Assembly: GCF_004342165.1 (NCBI RefSeq) | Contig: NZ_SMAL01000006.1 | Span: forward strand, 62,001-126,000 | Length of the DNA: 64,000 nt | Source of the DNA: Natranaerovirga pectinivora | Lineage (GTDB): Bacteria; Bacillota; Clostridia; Lachnospirales; DSM-24629 | Direction: 5' to 3' | Shown here: positions 1 to 8,165 of the stretch, in pieces | Position numbering within the stretch: the first letter of the stretch is position 1 | Layout: each line of letters starts with the position of its first letter | Position numbers and translations under genes: made by a program | Notes under the pieces: generated by a model | Told to the model about the DNA's origin: nothing | The model's database searches: none | What the model saw: the letters and a program-made list of their open reading frames with translations, nothing else

Positions 1-194
1 GTACAGTTAAATGGTTTAATTCAGAAAAAGGTTTTGGTTTTATAACTGCAGAGGACGGAAATGACGTATTTGTTCATTTTTCTCAAATCAACAAAGATGG
101 TTTTAAAACTTTAGAAGAAGGCGAAGCGGTAACTTTTGAAATCGTAAACGGAGCAAAAGGACCACAAGCTGAAAACGTAACTTCAGGAAGATAA
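1..194 (+). CDS. csp: Cold-shock protein (CspA/CspB family), 5' end missing
   Basis: The reading frame with codons starting at base 3 gives 63 residues and then a TAA at 192-194. The protein is a single cold-shock domain: RNP1 (KGFGFIT) and RNP2 (VFVHFS) are both intact. These small OB-fold proteins bind single-stranded RNA and DNA and act as RNA chaperones. Family members are about 65-67 residues, so only about three N-terminal residues lie outside the window; the first two bases probably complete a Gly codon before Thr-Val-Lys-Trp. A strong terminator follows 16 bases after the stop, suggesting a single-gene transcript. Confidence 0.95.
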   Translation, partial: TVKWFNSEKGFGFITAEDGNDVFVHFSQINKDGFKTLEEGEAVTFEIVNGAKGPQAENVTSGR

Positions 195-209
195 TTAAAC
201 GAATATTTC

Positions 210-238
210 AACCTCAATGCTTAGGCATTGGGGTTTTT
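210..238 (+). terminator. Intrinsic terminator of csp
   Basis: An 11-bp stem (AACCTCAATGC with GCATTGGGGTT, one G-T pair), a TTAG loop and a T-run follow the csp stop. Confidence 0.85.
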
Positions 239-275
239 ATATTTTCTTCTTTTTTATGGATATTTTTACTTTAAA

Positions 276-303
276 TTGAAAAAAGTATATATGACCATAT
301 AAA
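276..303 (+). promoter_or_regulatory. Candidate promoter of the Mn-catalase gene
   Basis: TTGAAA (276-281) and TATAAA (298-303) are 16 bp apart and lie just upstream of the ribosome-binding site. The region is very AT-rich, so this is tentative. A sporulation sigma factor is also possible, because catalases of this family are often coat-associated. Confidence 0.35.
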
Positions 304-325
304 TAAAGAAGGAGATGTTAAATAA

Positions 326-1006
326 ATGTTTAAACATGAAAAAAGACTTCTAAGAGATGTAAGAGTCGATGCGCCTAACCCTGCGTATGCTGCATTGTTA
401 CAAGAGCAGCTTGGTGGCCCTCAAGGGGAACTAAATGCTGCTTTACAATATTTTGCACAAAGTTTTAGAATTAAAGACAAAGAAATAAAAGATCTATTTT
501 TAGACATTGCAGCTGAAGAACTTGGACATATGGAAATGATCGCAACGACGATAAATATGTTAAATGGACATGATCCAAATGCTATGAATGCCACTGTTGG
601 CGGTGTAGAAGCTCATGTATTAACAGGATTAGGGCCTATACTTGGAAATGCATCAGGTAATTTATACACAACAGCATATGTAGATCAAACAGGTGACCTT
701 GCAGCAGATTTATTAACCAATATTGCTGCTGAACAAAGAGCAAAGGTTGTATATGAATACCTCTACAGACAAATACATGATAAAGGTGTAAGAGAAACCA
801 TTGATTTTCTTTTAAATAGAGAAGAAGCTCATAATACAATGTTTAGAGAAGCATTTAATAGAATAAAAGATACTGGGTCTAATAAAGATTGGGGAATAAC
901 AGAGGATTCTAAACTATACTTTGATTTATCATCCCCAGGTGGACAATACTTTCATGCTAACAACCCACAGCCACCAAGTTTTAACCCACCAAATCAAGGA
1001 CACTAA
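326..1006 (+). CDS. Manganese catalase (CotJC-like)
   Basis: This 226-aa protein is a non-haem dimanganese catalase that converts hydrogen peroxide to water and oxygen. The ferritin-like four-helix core carries the expected metal ligands: Glu35 (PQGELNAA), Glu65 and His68 (AAEELGHME), Glu136 (AAEQRAK), and Glu166/His169 (NREEAHNT). The C-terminal tail (about 195-226) is rich in Pro, Asn and Gly, as in spore-associated CotJC relatives. A good ribosome-binding site (GAAGGAGATG) precedes the ATG, and terminators flank the gene on both sides, so it is monocistronic. The enzyme class is secure. A spore-coat location is inferred from the CotJC resemblance only, because no cotJA or cotJB gene is nearby. 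Confidence 0.93.
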   Translation: MFKHEKRLLRDVRVDAPNPAYAALLQEQLGGPQGELNAALQYFAQSFRIKDKEIKDLFLDIAAEELGHMEMIATTINMLNGHDPNAMNATVGGVEAHVLTGLGPILGNASGNLYTTAYVDQTGDLAADLLTNIAAEQRAKVVYEYLYRQIHDKGVRETIDFLLNREEAHNTMFREAFNRIKDTGSNKDWGITEDSKLYFDLSSPGGQYFHANNPQPPSFNPPNQGH

Positions 1007-1015
1007 AAAACTAGG

Positions 1016-1046
1016 AAACCTTAATGTTTATACATTGAGGTTTTTT
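1016..1046 (+). terminator. Intrinsic terminator of the Mn-catalase gene
   Basis: An 11-bp stem (AACCTTAATGT with ACATTGAGGTT, one G-T pair), a TTAT loop and six T residues. Confidence 0.85.
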
Positions 1047-1112
1047 GTTGAATTGATTTAATAAGTAGCTTTTTAATTGCAAGAGAGAAAAAACTTCATC
1101 TTAAAAAACAAA

Positions 1113-1140
1113 TTGACTTTATTTTGTTTACATATATACT
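1113..1140 (+). promoter_or_regulatory. Sigma-A-type promoter
   Basis: TTGACT (1113-1118), a 16-bp spacer and TATACT (1135-1140) lie about 34 bp before the GTG start of the next gene. Confidence 0.55.
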
Positions 1141-1173
1141 TAAAGTTAAGAATGTTAATTAAGGAGGGGTTTT

Positions 1174-1461
1174 GTGATAGATGAGGATAAAAGGGTGATG
1201 CTTCTTGAATTTTCAAGAATTGAAAAAGAACAAAAAGGTTTTAGAAGAAGAGTAGCTATTATTGTGAATTTATTAATGCCTGGATCAGGATTTTATATCT
1301 ATTCAGGCAAATTAAAGGTATCATTAATAGTTTTTGCCATATACACCATTATGCTAATTGGAGCAGCTAAAAACATTACTAGATATGAATTTATGATATA
1401 CCTTGTAACAGCTGTTGTTGTAAAAATAGGTTCAACAATAGCAATAATAGGCAATAATTAA
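1174..1461 (+). CDS. Small membrane protein of unknown function
   Basis: This 95-aa protein is not recognised as a named family. It has a charged N-terminus (about residues 1-26) and then two or three hydrophobic segments (about 27-45, 50-68 and 75-92). The motif NLLMPGSGFYIYSGK at about residues 32-46 resembles the Pro-Gly/Gly-x-x-Tyr turn before the first helix of TM2-type small membrane proteins. The start is GTG at 1174, placed by a strong AAGGAGGGG site ending 3 bases upstream of the TTT-GTG. The gene has its own promoter and terminator. Confidence 0.75.
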   Translation: MIDEDKRVMLLEFSRIEKEQKGFRRRVAIIVNLLMPGSGFYIYSGKLKVSLIVFAIYTIMLIGAAKNITRYEFMIYLVTAVVVKIGSTIAIIGNN

Positions 1462-1500
1462 TTAATAGATTGGGTTAGATTATAATATACATAGTATAAG

Positions 1501-1530
1501 ATATTAGGTTAGTGTCCTAATATTTTTATT
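1501..1530 (+). terminator. Intrinsic terminator
   Basis: A perfect 8-bp stem (ATATTAGG with CCTAATAT), a 7-nt loop and a T-rich tail. Confidence 0.7.
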
Positions 1531-1620
1531 AAACCATATATCACAATATATAAATATAACGTATTGATAATGATTTTTAACTATGATAAAATTAAAGAGA
1601 TAGGAGGCAGGAGATAGGAT

Positions 1621-2331
1621 ATGAATAGTTTAATTCAATTAGATGTAAATGGCTTTATGGTTTTTTGGGGAGGAATAGTATCCTTTTTATCGCCTTGTAT
1701 TTTCCCGTTATTACCAGTGTATTTTAGTATGTTAGCAGGTAGTCAAATTGGGTCAGAAGATTTTGATCAAAAGGCAAAAAGAGATCTGATTTTTAATTCA
1801 ATTGCTTTTTTACTAGGAATTTCCCTAGTATTTATAATCATTGGTATTACGGCTAATGCAATAGGAAGAGGCCTACTCCAATATATGGACATTATAAGAA
1901 AGGCAGGAGGCATCTTTGTAATTTTCCTTGGTTTCAATTATATAGGATTAATTAATATTAAATTCATTAATAAAGAAAAAAAGTATAGGCTAAACAAATA
2001 TAATGCTAATTTTTCAAAGTCTTTTTTACTAGGATTGGTTTTTAGTTTTGGCTGGACGCCTTGTATTAGTAGTTTTTTAACCCCTGTTCTTATAATGGCA
2101 ACTGTTCAAAGCCAGTTAATTAACGCCGTTGGATTGCTGATGATTTATGCTGTAGGGTTTAGCATTCCATTTTTATTATTAGCTATTTTAACAAGTATTG
2201 GAATAAATAAGATGCAAGGTATTTATAAATATATGAATACAATAAGAATTATATCAGGTCTATTGTTAATTATTATGGGCGTTTTACTATATACGAATTA
2301 CTTAAATATTTTATCCTTTGGTTTGAACTAA
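1621..2331 (+). CDS. ccdA: CcdA-type transmembrane thiol-disulfide transporter
   Basis: This 236-aa integral membrane protein has about six helices and the paired-cysteine signature of the CcdA/DsbD-beta family: Cys26 in FLSPCIFPLLP and Cys148 in GWTPCISS. CcdA relays electrons from cytoplasmic thioredoxin across the membrane to extracytoplasmic thiol-disulfide proteins. The partner is encoded 25 bp downstream (tlpA), so the two form a reductive module. No cytochrome c maturation genes are nearby. In a spore former the pair could serve spore-envelope or lipoprotein redox maintenance, which is inference. A GGAGGCAGGAG ribosome-binding site supports the ATG start. Confidence 0.93.
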   Translation: MNSLIQLDVNGFMVFWGGIVSFLSPCIFPLLPVYFSMLAGSQIGSEDFDQKAKRDLIFNSIAFLLGISLVFIIIGITANAIGRGLLQYMDIIRKAGGIFVIFLGFNYIGLINIKFINKEKKYRLNKYNANFSKSFLLGLVFSFGWTPCISSFLTPVLIMATVQSQLINAVGLLMIYAVGFSIPFLLLAILTSIGINKMQGIYKYMNTIRIISGLLLIIMGVLLYTNYLNILSFGLN

Positions 2332-2356
2332 ATAAATTGAAAGTGGAGATGGTTTT

Positions 2357-2938
2357 ATGAAAAAATTTTTTGTGGTATTGACTATAATAGGATTGATTGT
2401 AATACTTAATGGATGCAATGGGGAAAATGATATTGATAATAAGGCTATTGATATAGAAGAAACAAATGAAAACAATGAAGATCAAAAAGTAAATGAAGAA
2501 AAAACAGAAGATGAACGAATACCATCTATTAATTTTTCTTTGCCTGATGGAAAAGGTAATGAAGTAAGTTTAAGTGATTATTTAGGTAAAGTTGTTCTAT
2601 TAAACTTTTGGGGAACTTGGTGCCCCTCTTGTGTAGATAAAATACCTCTTATTGAAAAGATGAGCAAAGAATACGAAGAAGATATTGAGATATTATCGAT
2701 AAACATTCAAAATTTACCTCAAGAAAGGTCTGTTGAAGGGGTATTAGAGTGGTTAGATAGCAGAGGTTTTGATATCAATGTTGTCTTTGATATGGATGGT
2801 AGCATTTCCAATAGCTATTATGTACAGTATTTGCCAACAATGTATGTCATTGATCGAGAAGGATATGTATTAGGGTATATACCAGGTGGTGTTGATGAAG
2901 GCACATTTAGGCAACTAATGGAAAATATAATACAGTAA
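2357..2938 (+). CDS. TlpA/ResA-like thioredoxin lipoprotein
   Basis: This 193-aa protein begins with a lipoprotein signal peptide: a hydrophobic stretch and a lipobox ending LNGC, with Cys20 as the lipidated residue. A charged, acidic linker (about residues 21-55) leads to a TlpA-like thioredoxin fold. The active site is Trp-Cys89-Pro-Ser-Cys92 in LNFWGTWCPSC, and the cis-proline segment is YLPTMYVID. Such proteins reduce disulfides on the outer face of the membrane and are recharged by CcdA, encoded immediately upstream. Together they look like a two-gene operon. The substrate is unknown. Confidence 0.92.
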   Translation: MKKFFVVLTIIGLIVILNGCNGENDIDNKAIDIEETNENNEDQKVNEEKTEDERIPSINFSLPDGKGNEVSLSDYLGKVVLLNFWGTWCPSCVDKIPLIEKMSKEYEEDIEILSINIQNLPQERSVEGVLEWLDSRGFDINVVFDMDGSISNSYYVQYLPTMYVIDREGYVLGYIPGGVDEGTFRQLMENIIQ

Positions 2939-2956
2939 AAAAATATCTTGAAAAAA

Positions 2957-2991
2957 TTGTAGTATCTAATAAAATATAAGTATAGATACTA
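2957..2991 (+). promoter_or_regulatory. Inverted repeat overlapping the mcsA promoter region
   Basis: A perfect 9-bp inverted repeat, TAGTATCTA (2960-2968) and TAGATACTA (2983-2991), has a 14-bp spacer and lies 29 bp before the mcsA ATG. It overlaps a possible -35 (TTGTAG, 2957-2962) and -10 (TATAGA, 2981-2986) 18 bp apart. That placement suits a repressor operator. It does not resemble the GGTCAAA tandem heptad bound by CtsR. Confidence 0.5.
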
Positions 2992-3019
2992 AATTAATCA
3001 CCTAAAGGGGGTAAGTCCT

Positions 3020-3532
3020 ATGTTCTGTGATCGTTGTGAAAAAAAGCAAGCAACTGTGTATTTAACTAAGATAATAAATGGTAAAAAGACTGAGATTCAC
3101 TTGTGTGAAAGTTGTGCAGCGGAATCAGAAAAATTTTACTTAGATTCGGAAATTTCCTTTCAAAATTTATTTTCAGGTTTACTTGACTTAGTACAAAACC
3201 CTCAACAAGTAGCTAAAAATACCACAGATATCAAATGTCCTAACTGTCAATTGACCTATCAAACCTTTAAAAAAACAGGGAAATTTGGTTGTTCCATTTG
3301 CTTTAAAACCTTTGAAAGCTATTTGAATCCTATTTTTAAAAGAATACATGGTAGTCATATTCATACCGGTAAGATACCAAAAAACACAAAAAAAGAACTT
3401 ATTATTAAAAGACAAATAGATGATTTAAGAAGAAAATTAAATGAAGCAATAAGTAAAGAAGAATATGAAGAAGCTGCAACCTTAAGGGATAAGATAAGAA
3501 AATTAGAAAAGGGGGATGGTGCATCATGTTAA
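3020..3532 (+). CDS. mcsA: McsA, activator of protein-arginine kinase
   Basis: McsA activates the protein-arginine kinase McsB and couples it to the ClpCP protease in protein quality control. The 170-aa protein has four CxxC pairs that bind zinc: Cys3/Cys6, Cys29/Cys32, Cys73/Cys76 and Cys91/Cys94. A C-terminal UVR-type helical hairpin (about residues 130-165) ends in LRDKIRKLEK. Length and layout match the family. It overlaps mcsB by 7 bp, indicating translational coupling. A GGGGG-type site (AAAGGGGGTAAG) precedes the ATG. The usual first gene of this operon, ctsR, is absent upstream. Confidence 0.95.
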   Translation: MFCDRCEKKQATVYLTKIINGKKTEIHLCESCAAESEKFYLDSEISFQNLFSGLLDLVQNPQQVAKNTTDIKCPNCQLTYQTFKKTGKFGCSICFKTFESYLNPIFKRIHGSHIHTGKIPKNTKKELIIKRQIDDLRRKLNEAISKEEYEEAATLRDKIRKLEKGDGASC

Positions 3533-4566
3533 AATGGTATGAACAAAATACAAACAATCATGATGTGGTAATCTCTACAAGAATTAGATTAGCAAGAAAT
3601 CTAAAAAATTATCCTTTTGGTAATATGTTGCTTCAAGATAAAGCAGTAGAATTGACCCAAGAAGTTAAAAAAGGGTTCTTAAATCAATCAGAAAGTGTCA
3701 ATCACTTTTTTGAATTTTATAATATAAATGATCTTCAAAACGTAGATAAAATTGCATTAGTAGAAAGACATGTTATTAGTCCATTAATTGTAAAAAAAGA
3801 AGCAGCAACAGGATTAATTTTATCCAAAGATGAAAGCTTGAGTATAATGGTAAATGAGGAAGATCATTTAAGAATACAAAGTATTGTTCAGGGAATGAAT
3901 ATTAAGAAAGCCTTAGAAGAAGCTAATAGATTAGATGATTTATTAGAAAGTTATTTACAATACGCCTTTGATGAAAAGTATGGGTATTTAACCGCTTGTC
4001 CAACAAATGTAGGAACAGGTTTAAGATCATCTTATATGATACATGTTCCTGCATTAGAAACAACTGGAAAACTACAAATTATTTTAGATGCAATAGGAAA
4101 ATTTGGCATTACAGTTAGAGGCATTTATGGAGAAGGCACTCAAGGTGAAGGTAGTGTTTTTCAAATTTCTAACCAAATTACATTAGGTCAATCAGAAGAG
4201 GAAATTATAGATAATTTGAATAGCATTACCAATCAAATTGTTGAGCAAGAAAGAAAAGTTAGAGAGAATTTGTTTAAAGAGAAAAAGCATCAATTAGAAG
4301 ATAAAATATATAGGTCTTATGGTATATTAAAAAATGCAAGAATACTTACGTCAAAAGAAGCCATGTCATTTCTATCAGACTTAAAAATAGGTGTTGAAAT
4401 GGGAATTATTAAATTTAAAAGTGAAGAATATTTTAATATATATGAACTTATGATGTCCATACAACCTGCTAATTTACAGAAAAATAGTAGCAAAGAAATG
4501 GTAGTTGAAGATAGAGATGTGGAAAGAGCAACATTTATTAGAAATAATTTGCCAAAAATAAAGTAA
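3526..4566 (+). CDS. mcsB: McsB, protein-arginine kinase
   Basis: This 346-aa member of the phosphagen-kinase fold phosphorylates arginine residues on client proteins; phospho-arginine marks them for ClpCP degradation. The N-terminal STRIRLARNL motif (about residues 17-26) supplies phosphate-binding arginines. The conserved catalytic cysteine lies in LTACPTNVGTGLR (Cys158), followed by the nucleotide-binding segment GEGTQGEGSVFQ. It overlaps mcsA by 7 bp and is followed by clpC after a 34-bp gap. Length is normal for the family. Regulation is probably shared across the three genes. Confidence 0.96.
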   Translation: MLKWYEQNTNNHDVVISTRIRLARNLKNYPFGNMLLQDKAVELTQEVKKGFLNQSESVNHFFEFYNINDLQNVDKIALVERHVISPLIVKKEAATGLILSKDESLSIMVNEEDHLRIQSIVQGMNIKKALEEANRLDDLLESYLQYAFDEKYGYLTACPTNVGTGLRSSYMIHVPALETTGKLQIILDAIGKFGITVRGIYGEGTQGEGSVFQISNQITLGQSEEEIIDNLNSITNQIVEQERKVRENLFKEKKHQLEDKIYRSYGILKNARILTSKEAMSFLSDLKIGVEMGIIKFKSEEYFNIYELMMSIQPANLQKNSSKEMVVEDRDVERATFIRNNLPKIK

Positions 4567-4600
4567 TATAAAATGAGTTTATGAATGGAGGTTGAAACAA

Positions 4601-7048
4601 ATGATGGGAAGATTTACAGAAAGAGCTCAAGTTGCTATAAATTTATCACAAGAAAGTGCTAAGGAATTAGGACATGGATATGTAGGTACAGAACATATAC
4701 TATTAGGTTTAATCAAAGAAGGTGAAGGTGTTGCAGCACGAGTGTTAAAAAGCAATGGTGTAACAGAAGAGACTATTATGGAAAAAATTAAAGAAATAAT
4801 AGTTAATAGTAATGTTCAAACTAAGGAACCAGAGGATTTTACTCCAAGGTCAAAACGTGTTATTGAAATGAGTTTAAGAGAAGCAGTTAAAATGAATACA
4901 TCACTTATAGGTACAGAGCATATTTTAATTGCTATGTTAAGAGAAAGTGATTCTATAGCTGTTCGTTTATTAAGCGCAATAAATGTAACACCACAAAAAT
5001 TATACCAAGATATCTTAGCTGCATTAGGAGAAGATGCAAGTGCTGCTAAAAATGAATTTAATAAAAAGGGAAAAGAAAAAAATAGCCTTAATAACAATAC
5101 ACCTACATTAGACCAATTTAGTAGAGATTTAACAGATATGGCCAAAGAAGGTAAATTTGATCCAATTATTGGAAGAGATAAAGAAATTGAAAGGGTAATA
5201 CAAATTCTAAGTCGTAGAACTAAAAATAATCCATGTTTGATTGGTGAACCTGGTGTTGGTAAGACAGCCATTGCTGAAGGATTAGCACAAAAAATTATTT
5301 CAGGAAATATCCCTGAGGTGTTGAAAGATAAAAGAGTGGTTGCCCTTGATTTATCAAGTATGGTAGCAGGATCAAAATACCGTGGCGAATTTGAAGATAG
5401 AATTAAAAAGGCATTAGAAGAAATTAAAACAGCAGGAAATGTTCTTTTATTTATTGATGAAATTCACACAATTGTAGGTGCAGGTGCAGCTGAAGGAGCA
5501 ATTGATGCTTCTAATATTCTCAAACCATCCTTAGCAAGAGGAGAAATTCAATTAATTGGTGCTACAACCCTTGATGAGTATAGAAAATATATAGAAAAGG
5601 ATGCGGCATTAGAAAGACGTTTTCAACCAGTAAAAGTTGAAGAACCTCTTGAGGACGAAGCAATAGAAATCCTTAGAGGATTAAAAGATATGTACGAAGC
5701 CCATCATAAAGTACAAATAACGGATGATGCGGTAATAGCAGCAGTAAAATTATCTAGTAGATATATAACAGATAGACATTTACCTGACAAAGCAATTGAT
5801 TTAATAGATGAAGCAGCTTCGAAAGTTAGACTTAGTACCTTTACTGCACCACCTAATATAAAGGAATTAGAAAGAAAGATTGAAGAATTGGAAAATGAAA
5901 AAGAGTTGGCTATTAAGACTGAGGAGTATGAAAAAGCTGGAGAAGTAAAAAGGAAGCAAAATAAGTTTAAAGAAGAATTAGAAACTTCAAAATTAGAATG
6001 GGAAAAGAAAAATGCAAGATCTAATATGATTGTTGGAGAAGAAGAAATAGCAGATATTGTAGCTAATTGGACAGGAATACCAGTTAAGAAATTAGCAGAA
6101 GAAGAAACAGAGAGATTAAAACGATTAGAAGAGACACTTCACAAGAGAATCATTGGTCAAGAAGAAGCTGTAACAGCTATTTCAAAGGCAATAAGAAGAG
6201 GTAGAGTTGGTCTTAAAGATCCAAAAAGACCAACAGGTTCATTCTTATTCTTAGGACCAACAGGTGTTGGTAAAACAGAGCTTACTAAAGCTTTAACAGA
6301 AGCTATGTTTGGAGATGAAAATGCATTAATTAGAGTAGATATGTCAGAGTATATGGAAAAGCATAGTGTTTCAAAGCTAATAGGGTCACCACCAGGATAT
6401 GTTGGACATGAAGAAGGTGGTCAATTAAGTGAAAAAGTAAGAAGAAAACCTTATTCAGTTATATTATTTGATGAAATAGAAAAAGCTCATCCAGATGTTT
6501 TTAATGTTTTATTGCAAGTTTTAGATGATGGTCATATAACAGATTCCCAAGGAAGAAAGATAAATTTTAAAAATACAATCGTTATTATGACATCTAACGT
6601 AGGTGCTAGAAATATTGTTGCTCCTAAAAGATTAGGATTTGCTTCTGAAGTTAATGAAGCGTCAAATTACCAACAAATGAAATCAAACGTAATGGATGAA
6701 GTAAAAAAACTATTCAGACCAGAACTTCTTAATAGAATAGATGAAATAATTGTATTCCACTCACTATTAAAAGAGCATATTAAGCAAATAGTAGATATTA
6801 TGATTGATAGATTAAGAAAAAGAATGGAACAAAATATGGATCTTAGCATAGAAATAGATGAGGCTGCTAAGGAGCATTTAGCAGAGTCAGGATTTGATCA
6901 AACTTTTGGCGCAAGACCATTAAGAAGGGCTATTCAATCTAAAATAGAAGATAAAATTGCAGAAGAAATTCTAGAAGGCAAGATAAAAGAAGGGGATCAA
7001 GTTTTAGTTACCTTCGAAGACAATGTTTTAAAGTTTAATACTAAATAA
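4601..7048 (+). CDS. clpC: ClpC, AAA+ unfoldase of the Clp protease
   Basis: ClpC unfolds tagged proteins, including arginine-phosphorylated ones, and feeds them into ClpP. The domains are: two N-terminal Clp repeats (about 1-145) with the GxxxVGTEHILLGL signature, AAA-1 with Walker A at about 215 (GEPGVGKTA), a middle coiled-coil/UVR region (about 420-470), AAA-2 with Walker A at about 552 (GPTGVGKTE), and the D2-small domain ending in FGARPLRRAIQ. A TTG at 4592 is in frame, but GGAGG at 4587-4591 abuts it. The ATG at 4601 has correct spacing and gives the family-typical start MMGRFTERAQ. It is the last gene of the mcsA-mcsB-clpC unit. Confidence 0.96.
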   Translation: MMGRFTERAQVAINLSQESAKELGHGYVGTEHILLGLIKEGEGVAARVLKSNGVTEETIMEKIKEIIVNSNVQTKEPEDFTPRSKRVIEMSLREAVKMNTSLIGTEHILIAMLRESDSIAVRLLSAINVTPQKLYQDILAALGEDASAAKNEFNKKGKEKNSLNNNTPTLDQFSRDLTDMAKEGKFDPIIGRDKEIERVIQILSRRTKNNPCLIGEPGVGKTAIAEGLAQKIISGNIPEVLKDKRVVALDLSSMVAGSKYRGEFEDRIKKALEEIKTAGNVLLFIDEIHTIVGAGAAEGAIDASNILKPSLARGEIQLIGATTLDEYRKYIEKDAALERRFQPVKVEEPLEDEAIEILRGLKDMYEAHHKVQITDDAVIAAVKLSSRYITDRHLPDKAIDLIDEAASKVRLSTFTAPPNIKELERKIEELENEKELAIKTEEYEKAGEVKRKQNKFKEELETSKLEWEKKNARSNMIVGEEEIADIVANWTGIPVKKLAEEETERLKRLEETLHKRIIGQEEAVTAISKAIRRGRVGLKDPKRPTGSFLFLGPTGVGKTELTKALTEAMFGDENALIRVDMSEYMEKHSVSKLIGSPPGYVGHEEGGQLSEKVRRKPYSVILFDEIEKAHPDVFNVLLQVLDDGHITDSQGRKINFKNTIVIMTSNVGARNIVAPKRLGFASEVNEASNYQQMKSNVMDEVKKLFRPELLNRIDEIIVFHSLLKEHIKQIVDIMIDRLRKRMEQNMDLSIEIDEAAKEHLAESGFDQTFGARPLRRAIQSKIEDKIAEEILEGKIKEGDQVLVTFEDNVLKFNTK

Positions 7049-7049
7049 C

Positions 7050-7078
7050 TAGAATTATTCTTGAAAGTAAGATATAAT
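7050..7078 (+). promoter_or_regulatory. Candidate promoter downstream of clpC
   Basis: A consensus -10 TATAAT (7073-7078) is preceded 17 bp upstream by a weak -35 TAGAAT (7050-7055). It could drive the 136-aa gene independently of clpC. Confidence 0.4.
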
Positions 7079-7134
7079 AGAAGAGAAATACAATTAATTA
7101 TGGATGATTTTGTCTAATTTAGGAGGGTTTTAGG

Positions 7135-7545
7135 ATGTCAGTTATTCAAGAACTAATCAGAGTTGAAACTGATGGTACGCTAAGCTTTGGGAATTATTTA
7201 TTAGAAGAGAAGAAGAAGGTTCTTGATTTCGAAGTTAGTGGGGATATTTATAAAGTAAAAACATTTGATGAAATAACAAAGCTAGAAAAAAATGGAATAT
7301 TATTGTATGAATCTGTTCCTGGTACGGCTGTTCACAATATGAAAGTTGAAGAAAAAGAAGTATCTTTTAATGTGGAAGGTACAAAAGATTCTCAAATTAC
7401 AATTGAACTTGAACCAGGTAAAGAATATAAATTATTACTTGATGAAGTGAATGTTGGAAAAATCAAATCAAATTTAAGTGGAAAAATTAATTTTAGTATC
7501 GATTTTGAAGATAAAAGAAGAAAAGTTCAAATTAAAAAAATATAG
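7135..7545 (+). CDS. Conserved protein of unknown function (endosialidase-like annotation)
   Basis: This 136-aa soluble protein is predicted to be mostly beta-strand, with no signal peptide or membrane segment. Its start (MSVIQELIRVETDGTLSFGNY) and the central YESVPGTAVHN motif match a family I recall in Clostridia genomes, where it is often labelled endosialidase or endosialidase chaperone. Nothing in the sequence shows a sialidase active site, so I make no enzymatic claim. A strong AGGAGGG site precedes the ATG. The gene is enclosed by its own candidate promoter and a strong terminator. Confidence 0.8.
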   Translation: MSVIQELIRVETDGTLSFGNYLLEEKKKVLDFEVSGDIYKVKTFDEITKLEKNGILLYESVPGTAVHNMKVEEKEVSFNVEGTKDSQITIELEPGKEYKLLLDEVNVGKIKSNLSGKINFSIDFEDKRRKVQIKKI

Positions 7546-7547
7546 TA

Positions 7548-7580
7548 AATAGCGTGCTTATATGCACGCTATTTTACTTT
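7548..7580 (+). terminator. Intrinsic terminator
   Basis: A perfect 10-bp stem (AATAGCGTGC with GCACGCTATT), a TTATAT loop and a T-rich tail. Confidence 0.85.
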
Positions 7581-7646
7581 CTTGACATTTACTTTAAAAT
7601 TAATTATAGTTTATTAAATGATTCTATTAAGTGAGGTTATTTAGTT

Positions 7647-8132
7647 ATGAAAGAGAAAAGAGTGAAAGATTCAAAAACTATAATGAGTATTATGGTAACG
7701 CCAGATAAATCCAACAACCATGGAACAATGCATGGTGGAGAAATTATGAGATTAATGGATGAAACAGCATATGTAGTGGCAAAAAAACATTGTAGGTGTG
7801 ATGTAAGCATAGTAACTGCAAGAGTCGATGAACTTGAATTCTATAGGCCCATACATATTGAAGACGTTGTTACAGTTACTGGGGAACTTGTTTTTGTAGG
7901 TAAATCATCTATGGAAGTTTATGTACTAGTAGAAGTGGATCACTTAAGCTGTGGAGATAAGGGAGATAAAGTAGCATTATCAGCTTACTTTACAATGGTT
8001 GCCAAGGACAAAGAAGGCAATAGATATGAAGTGCCAAGGTTGGTGTTAATGAATAAAGAAGAGGAAGAAAAATATCAGTTGGGGAACCAGAGATATTTAA
8101 AATACAAAGAAAAGAAAAAAACTAATGTATAA
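7647..8132 (+). CDS. Hotdog-fold acyl-CoA thioesterase (YciA/BFIT-like)
   Basis: This 161-aa protein hydrolyses acyl-CoA thioesters to free acid and CoA. It has the hotdog-fold signature of the YciA/acyl-CoA hydrolase family: NHGTMHGGEIMRLMDETAY (about residues 25-43), with the catalytic Asp in MDE. The strand TARVDELEFYRPIHIEDVVTV and the VGKSSMEVYV motif follow. It is cytoplasmic and single-domain. The ribosome-binding site is weak (GTGAGG about 10 bp upstream). The gene converges on the DUF4397 gene and shares a bidirectional terminator. The in vivo substrate cannot be read from the sequence. Confidence 0.9.
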   Translation: MKEKRVKDSKTIMSIMVTPDKSNNHGTMHGGEIMRLMDETAYVVAKKHCRCDVSIVTARVDELEFYRPIHIEDVVTVTGELVFVGKSSMEVYVLVEVDHLSCGDKGDKVALSAYFTMVAKDKEGNRYEVPRLVLMNKEEEEKYQLGNQRYLKYKEKKKTNV

Positions 8133-8165
8133 AAATAAGGCGGTTTACATAACCGCCTTATTTTT
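8131..8165. terminator. Bidirectional intrinsic terminator
   Basis: A perfect 15-bp stem (8131-8145 with 8151-8165), a TACAT loop, and A/T tracts on both sides. It serves the converging thioesterase and DUF4397 genes. Confidence 0.9.

Noticed and set aside
4592-4600. TTG start for clpC three codons upstream
   Set aside because: It directly abuts the GGAGG site. ATG 4601 has correct spacing and the conserved MMGRFTERAQ start.
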